From: Macrophomina tecta
Lineage: Eukaryota; Ascomycota; Dothideomycetes; Botryosphaeriales; Botryosphaeriaceae
NCBI GenBank assembly: GCA_024180945.1
Contig: JAKSGN010000006.1
Coordinates: 3,038,001 to 3,102,000 of the forward strand
DNA: 64,000 nucleotides
Direction of reading: 5' to 3'
Made by a program: the position numbers and the translations under genes. Every line of letters starts with the position of its first letter. Position 1 is the stretch's first letter. The notes beneath the pieces were generated by a model. That model saw only the letters and a program-made list of their open reading frames with translations. It searched no databases and was not told where the DNA came from. Below are positions 52,066 to 64,000 of the stretch, one piece after another.

Positions 52066-55000
52066 GTCGGCAGCGGCGATGGGGGAGCGGAGATGGGGGT
52101 GGTGTCGAGGGTGGATGAGGCTGCGTTGAGGTCAACTCTGCCGTCCACGCCCGAAGGGAAAACCATTCCAGCGCCTCGGGCGCCAAGACCCTAGCTGAGA
52201 TGCCGGCTTTGCGCGACAGTCACCATCACCTCCTCGCACGTCACTTCCAAACCTTTTCCTTCCTATCGCTGGCTATGTGCCGTGAGATCCCACGCATTTC
52301 TTTACTGGCGTCCTGCCGTCGCCTTTCCTCTCCAGCACATCCCCATCCGTCCGGCCAGCCCATCATGCAGCCCACCTTTGGATGACAGTCTATCGACTCC
52401 CGGCCGGGAGGTACGAAAAAGCAAATCACCAAACAACGCAGGCAAGATGTCGGCCCGGCGGGGAGACGTCGAACGCTTAACCATCCGCCCTGTATCCCTC
52501 GAGCCCTCCTACGCACCACCTTCCGCACCAGCCACCCCTCCATAGCCCCTCATTCTTCCTTCCTGGCGTGGGCGCAGACCTCGCCCCGCATGCTGTACAT
52601 TCCTTCATGTAGCAATGTATCAGAGTGATACTCGTTGAGAAAGAGGGGAATGTCGTTGGGAGAGAAAGAGCGCAAGACAGCATCAGCCTTACCGGACCAT
52701 CTTCTCACTGCCCCGGCTAAGGCCTTGCCCCTGACGCAGGTCTCAGCCAGTCCTCCGTCCACATGCATGTAGAACATAACCCGGGCATCCGCAGGATAGG
52801 AAGGCTGCACATTCATCAAGGCCTGACTCCAGGTGGCAGCTTAAACTCCGAGCGATACTCCGTACGGGCATTGAACCTGCGGCCCCACGTCACTCACCCG
52901 CCTCCCTACCCGGCCGGCCAGACCATCAGTCATTCACACGGAGCGGACGACTGAACCGGTCCACGTCGACAGCTGTGGACCGAGACGCCGGCTGCTGCTT
53001 TACTCGTACGGCTCTTTTTGCAAGGAGTAATTCTCCGCGCTCCCCTGGCAAGTCTGGCCAAACACACGACCACACTGAGAGAGGAAATCGGTCGGTTGGT
53101 AATTGAACAACGCATGAAGAGCCATGATGGAAACTCCACCGTGGACCGAGGAAACCGAGAAGCGAGATGGACCAATAAGAGTCAAACGTCCAATAGGACG
53201 TTGGGAAATAGATTCAAGACGGACGAGCCCCGCAGTTCACATGGAGCTTCGACGGGGTCGTATTCGAAATCCCGCCGAACGGGGTTGCGGATCGGAAGAC
53301 ACGGACTACTCGTGTGGATTACTCGTTCACGCCCCCCCCGTGCTGGATTTTGCTTCGCCCGCGAGTTGGACCTGTGTCGGGCAATAGGGAGGGCAGAGAG
53401 GAGGCCAGAAGAGAACATGGAACGCGAGAAACAGAGACATTGTCGCAGAACGTCATACCGCAATCTCGGCAATGAGTCGCGGTGTGTAAGGTCGAAAACG
53501 GAAAGCCACCGGATGCATTTTTCCATGAATGGCGAGTGCTGGCATTATTCACGGTCGACTTCTGGAAGACAAGAGTGGAATGCGGGCCAGACATTACGAG
53601 TTGAGCTAGAGGGAAATTGTCATCAGCTTGTACAGAAATCGGGAGTGCCGGTGTGCCGTCGTCGATCCTTTATGCAAGCGCCCATGGCGCACCAACGAGA
53701 GAGAGGGTCTGGCCAGCATGTTGAGTCGTCGACAAGCTCGGTTGATACGAGACACGCTTCTATGGAACCACGCAACTGCCTATCGGATAGGCAGAGGACG
53801 TTCTGGGCTCAGGGGCAAAGTACAACAATCGCGGTGGGGTTGCTGCTACTCTTGGCTTGGCACAGCGAAAGGTGCTCAAAGCGCGCGGGATTGTCATCGG
53901 CACTTTCCACAAACTCCTCATCTCCGCGTCGGTGCAGTAAGAGAATGAAAAATTGCTAATTTTGGACGGATCCCACGAGAGGATTAGCAGCTGCCGGGAC
54001 GCCGACATGCCCAAAGAGGATGGAAGGGCCTCCAAAGGCCATCTCCGGAGTGGAGTGACGGGCGCACATCGCCAGCCCGTCGACGCGTAACCGCTGCGGC
54101 GACCAGCAGGCGAAATGAGAGGAACACAGGGGAGATTTGAGTAGTTCCCGCAGAGTACCAGAGACAATATTGAGCTAAAAACAACCTCCACCAGAAAGCC
54201 TGCCACGCCGCTCCTTCCGCACGCCCCCCGGCCGGCTCGACCACCAATGTCGTCAGATATCCCACTGCCCCCGCGTCAGGTCCTGGGGTCCTTCTATTGG
54301 GTGGCCTGGAGGGCACGCCAGGCGCGGGCAGCGGCGAGTCGGAACAAAGAGCGGGCCGCTTCGGCAGGAAGCCCTGCGTCTGCAGGTTCGCGCGGGCTTC
54401 TAGAAGGAGGTGATGCTGGGCAGGTCCGGCAGGTCACGCTCCCTCGCGGCATACCGATTGAGTCTTATGGCCCAGGAGCCGGAGATCGAGAGCGCACCCC
54501 ATGTCGCGGCGGGCAGCGACGGCGTGCAGCTTGCAGTTACATACAGCAGATCGATCTCGTCGTCTCAGCCGATAGGCCGCACAGCCGCGCGGAGAAGGGT
54601 GAGTACGTGTGTGGAGGGGGCGAGGGAGGGGGGGCTTCGGAAGGCAGGGCGAGGGCGTGCCTCTGGGGTCGATGTGGAGGCGCTGGGCAGCATCTGAGAC
54701 ACGGACACCTGCAAGCCCTTCACACCGGGCAGAGCATCGTTGAGGCTAGAGCGGTAGGACTTATGTGGCCTTGTTGCAGACAAGCTCAAGGCGAAAAAGC
54801 AATTCTGGCGCATGGGTGCCACGATGGAGGACGTCTATGCGGCTCAGCCCTACGTCCGTCCAGGCGGCCGCAAACAGCATGGCGCCACGGCGACCCTGAC
54901 ATGGCTGGCCTCTGACTAAACACCAAGCTCGCCCACGGCGAGGCCGAGCGAGAGCAGCGGCAACGCGCCGGAGCAGGACGCAGACGGTGGAGCCGGCGGT

Positions 55001-56152
55001 CGGGGGGCCCGGGACGAGCGGTGGTGAGGGTGAGAGCAGATGGGATCGAAATGATTCTGCAGCAATGGCCACCTGCCGTTTTCTCCTCTGCGCATGCTGG
55101 CTAAATAACCTGACATGCATCGGAACGGGGGCCATCGTTCCCCCCGCTGCCCCCGGGCAGATCATTGCTGCAGCTCGACGGTGGTGCGGATAAATTTGCA
55201 GCGGCAGGAGATTATGCAGCACGCACGGCATGATGACGGGGGCGGCGCACGTTGCGTGCAGGCTGCGGGCTCGCTTGAGGCGGGCTGGGCTGTGGGCGGG
55301 CGTGGTGAGCGGAGGGTGGTGTGGCCGGGGGGGAGGCGAGGCGGCGTGGTGGAGGTGGTTTGGCGGGCAGGCAGGGGCGGGCGGGCAGGGGAGGGGGCAG
55401 CGAGCGGGCGAGCGGACGGCGGTGGATGGCTGGATGGCTGGGTGTGTGGAGAGGAGCGCGATAGTCGGCCGGCGTAAGACGTTGATGTCAGCAGCTCGCC
55501 ATGTTCCGGGCTGTTGATCGCTGGGGCGCTGTGGAGGTTGAGCTGGGGCGTGTGCGGCGGCGGCGGCGGCGGCGGGCGCGCGGCCACGGCGAGAGAGCTT
55601 GCGCAGGCATTAGCCGACGATGGAGACGTGCTAGCATCACACCACGGGCTGGGATTCGGGGGCAGTGGGCCGGCGCGCAATCGAGAACGAGACTCCGGCC
55701 TGCCTATTCTTAACGCGCCTCCACTCGCGCGCGGGAGCTGGCACGAGCGATGCATGATCGGAGGCCGCGCGATGGCTGCCCTCGCCTAGTGACGCCGCTC
55801 CCCCCCTGCACCTGGCCTTTCCTTACTTGCAGAGGGTGTGGGTGCGGAAATACTCCTAATGTCGATCGACTAGACGACAGACGGGGAAAGCGCGCCTGCA
55901 GGCAGTTACAGAACTGCTCAGTGGCCTGGTGGGCCCGGGCGACGGGCCATGCACAAGGACTTATTCTTTGACGACATGCTGCTGCGCTATTCAAACCCAT
56001 CAACGGCGTACTTATTACCAGTCATATTCCACTCCCAGATGTGGCTGCACTATTTAGTCCCTCCCCTCCCCGACAGAAGCGCCGCCTGACAAGCGCATCG
56101 CCGCGAGTCCAGTTCTCCTTCACACTCGTTGCGTCCCTCGTTTGGCGTTGCA
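52066..56152. other. 4.1-kb gene-poor divergent region
   Basis: Between ATP20 (-) and the GT2 gene (+). No gene is supported. A 313-codon open frame (53018-53959 plus) lacks an early ATG, domain or splice support. The stretch 55230-55480 is strongly G-rich on the plus strand (many GGG runs) and 55557-55578 is a CGG repeat. The promoter of GT2 lies in the last few hundred bases. Confidence 0.5.
55557..55579. repeat. (CGG)n trinucleotide repeat
   Basis: Seven consecutive CGG-type units in a G-rich tract; not within a supported CDS. Confidence 0.85.
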
Positions 56153-57719
56153 ATGGAGGCTCTCTGGTCCTTTGTCGACCAGCATTGGTGGCTGACCGTC
56201 TTCGCCCTGACCTTGTAAGGCACGCACGCTCTCACATGCGTGCCGCGACTAACTCTCGAGCACCAGCCTCTTCAAGGGCCTGCGCACCCTCGTCAACGCA
56301 ATTGCCTTCTACGCCCTCTACCGGCCCACGCCCATCCCCGAGAAGCCCACGTACACCGCCGGCGACGTCACCGTCATCCTGCCCTCCATCGACGGCGATG
56401 GCGAGGAGCTGCGGGAAACTATCCGGTCAATCCTGGGCTGTGCGCCTGCAGAAATCATTTTGGTGACGATCGACGCCAACGTCAGCCGCGCCAATAAGAT
56501 GCTGGACGCCATGGGCGGCGCCGCCCAAAAGACGATCCGAGTTATGAGCGTCGCCCAGGCAAACAAGCGCCGCCAGATGTGCGCCGCCATCCCCCAGGTC
56601 AAGACCAAGATCATCATCTTCGCCGACGACGACGTGATCTGGGGCCCCAAGCTGCTGCCCTGGATCCTGGCCCCCTTCGAGCACCCCAACATCGGCGGCG
56701 TCGGCACCAACCAGAAGATCAAGAGGAATCCCAACTTCCGCTACCTGTCGCGCGAGTACCTGTGGCAGTTTCTCGGCGAAATGTACATTCGGCGTCGCAA
56801 TTTCGACATCACCGCCTGCACCCAGATGGACGGGGGTCTCCCCTGCCTCAGCGGCCGCACCGTCGCCTACCGGGCGCGTATCCTGCAGAATGGCGACTTT
56901 ACCCACGGCTTCCAGAACGAGAAGTGGAACGGCTACACCCTCAATGCCGACGACGACAACTTCATCACCCGCTGGATGGTCTCGCACGGCTTCGACACCA
57001 CCGTCCAGTACCACCAGGAGGCCGAGGTCCAGACGACGCTCGAGTGCAACCCGCGCTATCTGCGCCAGTGCCTGCGCTGGGTCCGCAGCAACTGGCGCAG
57101 CAACCTGACAACGATGTTCGTGGAGCGCCACACCTGGACGTAAGAGATCCCTTCCCTAACCGGCGCCCGTGCCCGCCCGATATTGATTGCTGACCAACCA
57201 CGTAGACGCCAGCCGTGGAGCACCTACGCCGTGCAGCAGACCACGCTGACGGCCTGGGCCCTGCCGTATGACCTGACCCTGTTCTACACCTGGTACCGCG
57301 CCAGCCTGAGCGAGGACTATCACTACGACACCCGCGTCGCCGTCGCCGTCGCCCTGGCCGCCTGGATCGTCTTCAGCAAGTGCACCAAGCTGATGCCTCA
57401 CTTTGTGCGGCACCCGGAGGACACGGTGCTCCTCCTGCCCGTCGTCGTCGTGTTCGGCTACGTCCACGGCCTGATCAAACTCTGGGGCCTGGTCACACTC
57501 AACGCAGTAAGTTGCGCGCGCGCGTCCCCCATGCCATGCCAATACCGCCGGTGTACCCCGCACCTCGTTACGTTACTAACAGCGCCTTCGCAGACGACCT
57601 GGGGCAGCAGACCGGCCGCAGACACCGACGACGCCATCAGAATGGAGCGACCCAGAGCGCAAGCAGGCATTGCGCAGTCGGACCCCGAAAAGTCTTTGCT
57701 TCCAATGCTTCCAAAATAG
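56153..57719 (+). CDS. family 2 glycosyltransferase, polysaccharide synthase (Cps1-like)
   Basis: Predicted GT2 of 453 residues. Exons: 56153-56214, 56267-57139, 57206-57506, 57594-57719; introns 52, 66 and 87 bp, two with CTAAC branch sites. A first membrane helix (SFVDQHWWLTVFALTFLF) precedes the catalytic domain: VTVILPSIDGDGEELRETI, ADDDV (D141-D143, sugar-nucleotide/metal), GGVGTNQ, TQMDGGLPCLSGRT, LNADDDNF (~249, acceptor Asp), and RQCLRWVRSNWRSN (~288, the processive Q/RxxRW motif). Two or three further helices lie at ~340-410. The architecture matches fungal Cps1-like/hyaluronan-synthase-type enzymes that make a cell-surface polysaccharide. The polymer cannot be told from sequence. 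The last ~40 residues are polar and variable. Confidence 0.93.
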
Positions 57720-59312
57720 ACGCCAGACGCTTTTATTCCGTGTTGTGTGTGTGTGCTTGCTTGGTGGTCTTCTCTGTCCGCATAATGCCGCGCTCGTGCC
57801 ATTTTTTCCTCCTGGAGGAGGGGGGGCCGAGATCTAATCTTGCATAGGCTAGGGCTAGGTTTGTTGATGATGCGTCGCACATCGATCGTCGCACATCGAG
57901 GGTGGTGTGCCACTTTGCTTCCGTCTTGTTGTCCTTTTTTCTTCTACCCGACTTTTGTTCCCAACGCCATGATTCCTTTTTTTTTTCCCTCTCAAATCAA
58001 TGCACGGCGGAGGCGCCGAAGGCTGCGCACTGGGTTTTTTCTGCTCAAGAAAAAAATTGGGCGGGAGGCTGGCTTGCATTCACATTGTTCATGGGCCATT
58101 TTGTCGCGTGTTGCACTGCGAAAGGGGGTTTTGTTTTGGGTATTTTCTTGTCCGCGACTGGCTTTTTCTTCGTCTTTTTTGCATTCTATTTTCTTCCCAT
58201 GTTTGCCGATATCCCAGGATGGCGTAGAGGGCAGCAGCTTGCATCATGATGTCCAGAGACAGACTCGATCTCACGATTTGTGTGTATAGTACACTTTCAT
58301 CTCATGGGCGGGTAAAAAAGAAGACCAATATAGTCAGAAAGTAATGCTATGCATATCTCTCAACGAGAACCAATCCAGCAGACGGCATTGTTCGAGGTGA
58401 AACGCCAGGGCTTGAGCGAGTGTCTTGTCCATTGGTGAATGGCAGTGTCGGCGACGCGCCCGGCGCCATGCAATCAGACGCGAAAGGAAAAAAAAAAAAA
58501 AAGCGCCGCGCCTCCAAGCGGACGAAGGCAGGCGGAGCATCACGCAAGACACTACTGCGCAGGCTACTTACGGCTATGCAGCCTCCGAAATCTGCCGGCT
58601 GGACCCCCTCGTTCTGTCTCTCCGTTGGATGGGAAGGACCACCAAGCCCACCCCGGCTGGCACACACCACACCCACAGAAACATGCGCCTCTTGCTTGCG
58701 TGCGTGTTATGTCTCGCCCCAAGCGCAAAATGGCTCCTCTCTTCCCCGACTCCCCGTTCCTCCCCTTTCTGGCGAGAACAGGTTGCAGGACGTCATGGGC
58801 CGATCGCAACACAACTCCACACGCACTCTAATTGGGCACAAGCCGGAAAGGCCCGCCCAGTCAAGTCCCGAAAAGAGGCGCGCGAAATGCCCTGCAGGCC
58901 GCTCCGGGAAAGGGCTCGCCCGCCGTGCCGGGAATTCCTCCCTCTGCTTGCGCGCGTTTTTTCTTCGCAGGCTTTTGCCTTGTAATGCGGAAGGAAGAGA
59001 GCGGGAGAAGAAGGTCCATTGAGTCAAGTTCGTGGCAGCGCAGAGAGTAAAGGGAGCGGGAAGGGTAAAGAGACAAAAAAATACGCTTTATCACTTTTTT
59101 TTTCCCCCATCTAGATTCTGCATGCGGGCTCTTCTCCTATTTGTGTATGCGAGCGTGCGCTGCTTGCTTGCTTGCTTGCTGCATGTGCGGGCGGAAATGC
59201 ATCGGGTCGAAAAGGTTTAGGCGAGAAAGGCAAGCAGGATCAAAGCAAGACAAGCAGGAGAGGATGAGAGACACACAGGTAGAAACAAGCAGTGTGGCAC
59301 AGATTTTCCTTC

Positions 59313-59333
59313 TTTTTTTTTTTTTTTTTTTTT
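59313..59333. repeat. T21 homopolymer
   Basis: Uninterrupted run of 21 T on the plus strand, the longest in the 57.7-64 kb region. Confidence 0.9.
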
Positions 59334-60762
59334 GGCAGTCCACGAGCATGTGCCAGGGCCCTGAAGAAGAGGCGCATGGCCTGGGACGCGACCTGCATAT
59401 TTTTCGACGCGGGTGCCGAAGCGCGTGCCAGTCACAGCAAGGGCAAAACAAAAAGAGAGATGATGGCACAGCAAAAGCAGCAAAATGTACTCTCTCGTAG
59501 CGAACAGAACTGCAGCCTTTTTTTTTTTTTTTCATCTCTCTTGTTTCCGTGCCTTAACCGGTCGCATCGCCGAGCACGCGGAGCCGGTGGAGAATGATTA
59601 GAGAGTAGTTTGGGAAAGGGTCCTCTCTCTTGCTTTGGGACGCCACCAGTGTACGACAGCAGCGGCGGGCCTTGGCCGAGGGCAAGGCCGGGGGGTGGTT
59701 GGGGGGGGCCGTGTATGGAGGGGCAGCGAGGTGCGAAAAGCGGGTGAGCTCGCGACCAGCGACCGCATTGAGAGTGCAGCGACCAGCTCTGGGCCGGGGA
59801 CCCTTGGCGGAAGAGGCATCGCGATCAGCCAGATTTGCCTTGGTCGTTCCCGGAGTGCAGGCCGAGCAAAGGCAACAGCATGTGTGAACAGAGCAGGTTA
59901 AAGCTCGACGGCCGCAATCGCCGGGCAAGATGCACGCCTGCGCGGCGCGGCAACAGCCGTGGCTTGCACTCGCGCTGTCGCTCTGGGGCACGGAAAGCCC
60001 GTGGCTCGCTCGCGCTCTCATCATCAGGGATCGCAGCACGGGCTGTGACGGGCTGTGACTGGGACGCAGCGGGAGCAGCAGCCGGCCAGCAGGGTCTGGC
60101 TTGCCGGGTCGCTCTGGCTGGCGAAGACCCGGACTGGACACTCTGGCGACCCACCGGCCGGTTGTCATCATCCATCCGCCTGTACGGACTCCAGCTGCTA
60201 GCGGCGGCAGCAGCGCGGTATTGTTGACTTGTCAAGCGTGCGTGCGCTGCGTGCAAGCGGCGGCGGGCGGCGGGCACGGGCTCACGGGCTCGGAGCCACA
60301 CGGCGGGCGGGCGTGGCACAGCGCGAAGGTAGATGTGTAAGGTCCGGGGTGCTTTGCTTCCTGGTCGCTTGTCGAGCGGTTGTTCCCGCGATTGCTCACA
60401 GCAAAAAGCAAGCACGCATCCGATGACGATGAGGGCGACGGCGTCGTCTTCGTTCTTCAGAGTTGCTTCTGCCGCTCTCCGCCGGCAAGGACGCCAATCA
60501 TCCCACCACTGCTCCCCAAGCCCTCCATCAGCGCTGTGGCGCGGCCGCTCGGTGGGGCGCTGCGCCGTTTGAAAGCGTCGCGCACGTCTGTCGCACTGCC
60601 CTGGTCGGCGAGCCGTCCCTCGACGCTTCGTTTCCGCCGCGTTCCCTCGTCAGTGCGCGTGCGGCGTGAGGACACTGACCATGGATGATCCCGCTCTCGA
60701 CGCCGTCGGTCGCTCCGCGCTTCCCGTCTGCTCAGGCCCCAGTGTGCTCGTGCGCGCCCGCA

Positions 60763-60792
<30 letters not shown>
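60763..60792. repeat. (GCAC)7 microsatellite
   Basis: Seven tandem GCAC units, non-coding. Confidence 0.95.
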
Positions 60793-60793
<1 letters not shown>

Positions 60794-62647
60794 GCAGCGC
60801 GGCGCGAGAGCGAGCGCCAGAGAGACAGGCCGAAATTTCCCTGCGAATCGCCTCTGCCCGCGCCCATCGCTCCGAGGCGGCGCGCGCAGCTGAGCGGCGC
60901 GCTCGCTCACCGGAAACGCCAGAGGGCCCCATTGCCGGGATTTGGCCTGTCGCGGGCGTCTGCATCCACCGTGGACCCTCGGCGCTCTCAACCACCCATC
61001 CAGCCAGACCGGGGCCGGGCTGGCAACACTAGCTCGCGGTAGCCACATTGCGCAACTGCTGCTGAGCGGCGCTTTGTCCGCCCGCAGAAAACGAGCCGGC
61101 GTTATGTCGGACGGCGGCTCTAGCGGGCGCGAGCTAGGCTGCCTACAGGCCCATCGCCTCCGCAATCCCATTCCCATCTCCGCTCGCAGCACCCACTCCA
61201 GGCTCGAGGCGGAGGACGTGTTTGCTGGCCGTCCATCAGCGGAGCTGGCAAGTCACGGCGCGGCCAGCCAAAGCGATCCGTGGAGCCTGCGCGACGAGTG
61301 GGAAGGCGTGCCGCGAGGGAATCAGGAACAACCACCAGCCCGGCCCTTGCAGCACATCGCGCGCACTATTGAAACCCACCCCACAGCCGTTGCGCGTAAA
61401 AAAATCCAATCTCATCGTCAACATCATCAGCGTCATCGCGGCGTCCCAAGCGTCCCGCGACTCAGCCGCCCGGCGACATCGAGCTGGACCCTCATCTACC
61501 CTTAATCACTTGTCAGGCTCGATCCCGCGCGCTGGCGTCGGCGGGACTTCCCACTGTCCTCCCAGTCCTGTCCGTGCGACGCCTGCCTCCCGCCCGACCC
61601 TTGTGCCCTCGCATCGAGCCTTCTTTCGCGCGGCATGCGCGCCCGCTGACTCGCCCGTCCCGGCCACGATGGCGCGCGAGTCGCCGATGCGGGGATTGAT
61701 CAGCCACGGCCATCGCGCTGGCACGAGCACGAGCGCGAGCGGCCTCTTGCTTGTGACAACTTGCTATGGCAGTGCACCTCTGCTAGCAGGAGCCCTCGAT
61801 CAGCAGCCACTTCCGCGACATTTAATCGCTGGCGACAAGGTGACAGGTCCCACGCCGCGTCTGTGGAAAGGCGCGCCAAGCGCGCCGGCCTGTCTCTGAC
61901 TTGCAGCATGGAGGGTGTGCGCGTTAGGCCAAACCTTCAATCCATCCGCCTTCGGGATCGGAGGGTGTTCGCAGCTCAAGTGAGGCTCACGCGCATATGC
62001 CTTCGATCTTCTTCAAAACAGGTGCGCCCTTAGGGCTGTACAGGCAAGCCACCCACCGCCTCCCCCAACAGCCCCCTCCAAACCACCCTCTCTTTTTCGC
62101 CACCCAGCGAGTAAGTGTGAGCAGAGCCGCAAGCTAATGCACGTATTACGAAGACCGAAGAGCCAAGCAAGCAAGCCCCCCCAGCGTGATCACCCAGTGC
62201 GGGAGGAAAAAGGAAAAAAAAACACGAACATCCAAGGACACCGCGTGTCGCTCCCGGCAAACCACCCCCATGTGGCCAATAATGGCCGACGACAGCCGTC
62301 CGTCCAGCTGCCATGGTCAGCAGGCTCCCTTTTCACCCGGCGAGACAGTCTAGCTGATGGTGCCAAAAGCCGCGCCGCCCCGTCTTCGTTCTGGACGGCT
62401 CACACTAGCACAATTCTGCGTTCTCATGCGGATGAATTATCTTCTGATAAAAAAGGAACGGAGGATTTTCATTTTTGTCATGGTGTTGCCCATCCTTCCC
62501 GTCCCCTGCTCAGCTCGCGCCGAAACTTTCGCTGCCCGTGGGGTGGTGTGGTGATGTGGATGTGCACGAATGGGGTATTTGTTCCTATATGCGGCTGGGA
62601 GCGGACGGACTATCATCCCGTCAATTTTCTTTTTTTTTTTTTTTTCC

Positions 62648-63173
62648 TTACAGGGACTGCTCGACGGCCTCGAGCTCGTCCAGCACATCCTTCCACCGCG
62701 CCCACTCGGCATCGCCTGCAGGGAACCCGCCTTGCAGCGGCACCCGGCCGCCGTCCCGGTCGCCGAAGCCGCGCAGCCGTGAGATGCCCTCCTTGACGCC
62801 GATGACGCCCCATCTGCCCACCAACTTCTCACCCGCGGCCACCTTCTGCTGCAGCGCGCGCAGCTCCGCCAGCGCGCCCAGCGAATCCCGCTCGAAGAGG
62901 TCGAAGATGCGGACCACGGTCTTGGGGAACATGGACGCCAGCCCGTCGATGGCGCCCGCGCCGTTGAGCGTCAGCACCGGCAGCAGCACCTGGCCGAGCC
63001 CGGTGAATGTGCGGAACTTCTGGTGGTCCACCTTGGGCGACAGGCCGATGAGGCCGAGGTCGTCGAGGTTGCCGTGGGACAGCTTGCAGCCGACGATGTT
63101 GGGGTGCTGGGCCAGCTTGATCATCGTCTCCGGCGCGATGGCGACGTTGTTGGAGACGCCCGGATAGTGGTAG
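62648..63173 (-). CDS. 3' exon of a dihydrodipicolinate-synthase-family aldolase
   Basis: The last ~175 codons of a DapA-family (class I, Schiff-base) aldolase, the group that in fungi includes 4-hydroxy-2-oxoglutarate aldolase-like enzymes. Exon start after TTACATGCAG at 63174; stop TAA at 62648. Seen: YHYPGVSNNVAIAPETMIKL, HPNIVGCKLSHGN with the Schiff-base Lys, FRTFTGLGQVLLPVLTLNGAGAIDGLASMFP, VRIFDLFERDSLGALAELRALQQKV, and a C terminus with WGVIGVKEGISRLRGFGD. The first half of the barrel (the G-S/T-x-G-E region) is absent from 63174-64000, so either a very long intron, a gene broken by insertion, or coding sequence beyond the window end. The exon itself is intact and codon-biased. Confidence 0.85.
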
Positions 63174-64000
63174 CTGCATGTAAAGAAAGAGGACTGATTA
63201 GCACAACAGCCACTGGAAGGTATGAACGACGCTCCCTTCCCCAACCAGCCATGACGCCACTTTTCGGACTCCCGCGTTTCTTCAAGACTAACCGGGGGCT
63301 TTTTCGTTTTTCGTCGATCGTGCATTAGGGCCCTGCATGTGCTCTTCTTCCCTCCTGCTTTCCCTCCTTTCCGCCGGGACCTGCAGCATGCAGTTTCCCA
63401 TGTATGCGGGCATTTTTGGGTTCTGGCTGAAGAAATCCGAGGCTATTTCCCCTTGTTCTTCGACTTCCCGGGACAGTGGCAGATGCAAGATGCCCGAAAG
63501 AGAAAGAGGTGAGAAGAGGGCAAGGGGGTGGTGGAACAACCCAATCCCGTACGGATGTACACCACCATGTTCCCCGTGGACGTTCGTTGGTTCGTTTGTA
63601 CGGTACCAATTGTCCGGAAGGCCCATTCGTCAGGGTCTGGAAGGGAGCGAGGGAGGGGCGGGAGGGTACTTTCTTTTTTTTTTTTTTCCTGCAAGGAACG
63701 CCATATGACATGCAGATACTTGCAGAAAAAGGAACGGTGCTCCCCCCCGGGCGGAGGCAACGGAGGAGAAGAGAGGAAAAGGGCACTTCATCCGGGGACC
63801 CTGTATGCTGGGCGGATGTTGTGCTATGATCGACATAACTTTTCTGTCGTCAATCTTTTTTTTCCCCTCCACCGTCCCTCCATATCCCCTCCCTCCCTCC
63901 CTGAACGGAGATTTTGACCCCGGCCATAAAAAACCGTGTGATCGTCATAGTCTCGGGGCCTCTCCTTCCTCTTTCTCTTCCCTTTTCTTTCTCCTTTTCT
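63174..64000. other. non-coding sequence upstream of the aldolase exon
   Basis: Expected to hold the 5' exons of the aldolase, but none of its motifs appear in any frame. Contains T/A homopolymers (63674-63687) and CT-rich stretches toward the window end (63850-64000). Could be a long intron or inserted DNA. Confidence 0.5.

Larger units (their letters stand above)
57720..62647. other. 4.9-kb gene-poor region with homopolymer tracts
   Basis: No supported gene despite many open frames on all strands. The frames have no start context, domain, signal peptide or splice-consistent joins, and overlap each other heavily. The region is unusual for repeated T/A runs (57977-57986, 58486-58502, 59089-59104, 59313-59333, 59518-59532, 62629-62645) and a tetranucleotide repeat at 60763. 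It may hold long UTRs or non-coding transcripts. Confidence 0.5.

Noticed and set aside
52447..52545. 32-codon ORF starting MSARRGDVERL
   Set aside because: Too short and unsupported; overlapped by an opposite frame.
53018..53959. 313-codon open frame on the plus strand
   Set aside because: First codon is TTG, the first ATG is internal, no domain or low-complexity pattern fits, and no splice sites extend it. Length alone is weak evidence in this base composition.
56427..57131. 234-codon minus-strand frame
   Set aside because: Antisense to the conserved GT2 catalytic exon.
60763..60792. Possible CRISPR-like or telomere-like array
   Set aside because: Simple GCAC microsatellite without spacers; no telomeric repeat in the window.

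Overview
This window reads as nuclear DNA of a filamentous ascomycete (Pezizomycotina). The genes have short introns, mostly 47-70 bp, with GTAAGT-like donors and CTAAC/CTGAC-type branch sites. Families typical of that group occur (HET, DUF6594, HsbA-like, short tyrosinase, ART arrestins) beside plain eukaryotic housekeeping genes (ROK1, ATP synthase subunit g, a TM9 protein, an intron-bearing tRNA-Ile). A pogo/Fot1-type relic carries three TAG stops where the family has Trp (TGG to TAG), the pattern left by repeat-induced point mutation (RIP). I cannot name genus or species. All exon models below were built by hand from splice signals and phase; every multi-exon model closes in frame.

Layout. 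0-18.9 kb is a gene-dense core: a divergent protein kinase (-), a TM9SF/EMP70 endomembrane protein (-), a small secreted HsbA-like protein (-), a 1058-residue low-complexity protein with PPxY, RGG-like and charged segments (-), an ART-type arrestin with PPxY motifs (-) and an F-box-like protein (+). 18.9-38.9 kb is an accessory, transposon-rich island. It holds a HET-domain gene (+) enclosed by a ~190-bp inverted repeat that starts CAGT and is flanked by TA at both ends, a RIP-damaged pogo/Fot1 transposase, a 692-residue disordered protein, two tandem DUF6594 paralogues, and between the paralogues a hAT element (2724 bp, 20-bp terminal inverted repeats, perfect 8-bp target duplication) whose transposase has one apparent frameshift. 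A 185-residue orphan gene follows. 38.9-44 kb holds a tyrosinase with two consecutive GC-AG introns, a 30-nt exon and a suspicious TGA codon, then a secreted Ser/Thr-rich mucin-like protein. 45.5-52.1 kb returns to housekeeping: tRNA-Ile(AAU), ROK1 and ATP20. 56.2-57.7 kb holds a GT2 polysaccharide synthase-like gene. The last ~6 kb is mostly non-coding and rich in homopolymer tracts, ending in the 3' exon of a dihydrodipicolinate-synthase-family gene whose 5' part is not recognisable in the window.

Working together: the housekeeping genes cover ribosome biogenesis (ROK1), ATP synthase dimer assembly (ATP20), endosome/Golgi membrane traffic (TM9SF, arrestin) and cell-surface glycan synthesis (GT2). 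The accessory genes point to non-self recognition (HET), cell-surface and secreted proteins (HsbA-like, mucin-like) and pigment chemistry (tyrosinase). The most interesting region is 19.6-33.1 kb, where a HET gene and two membrane-anchored DUF6594 genes sit among three different transposon signatures.
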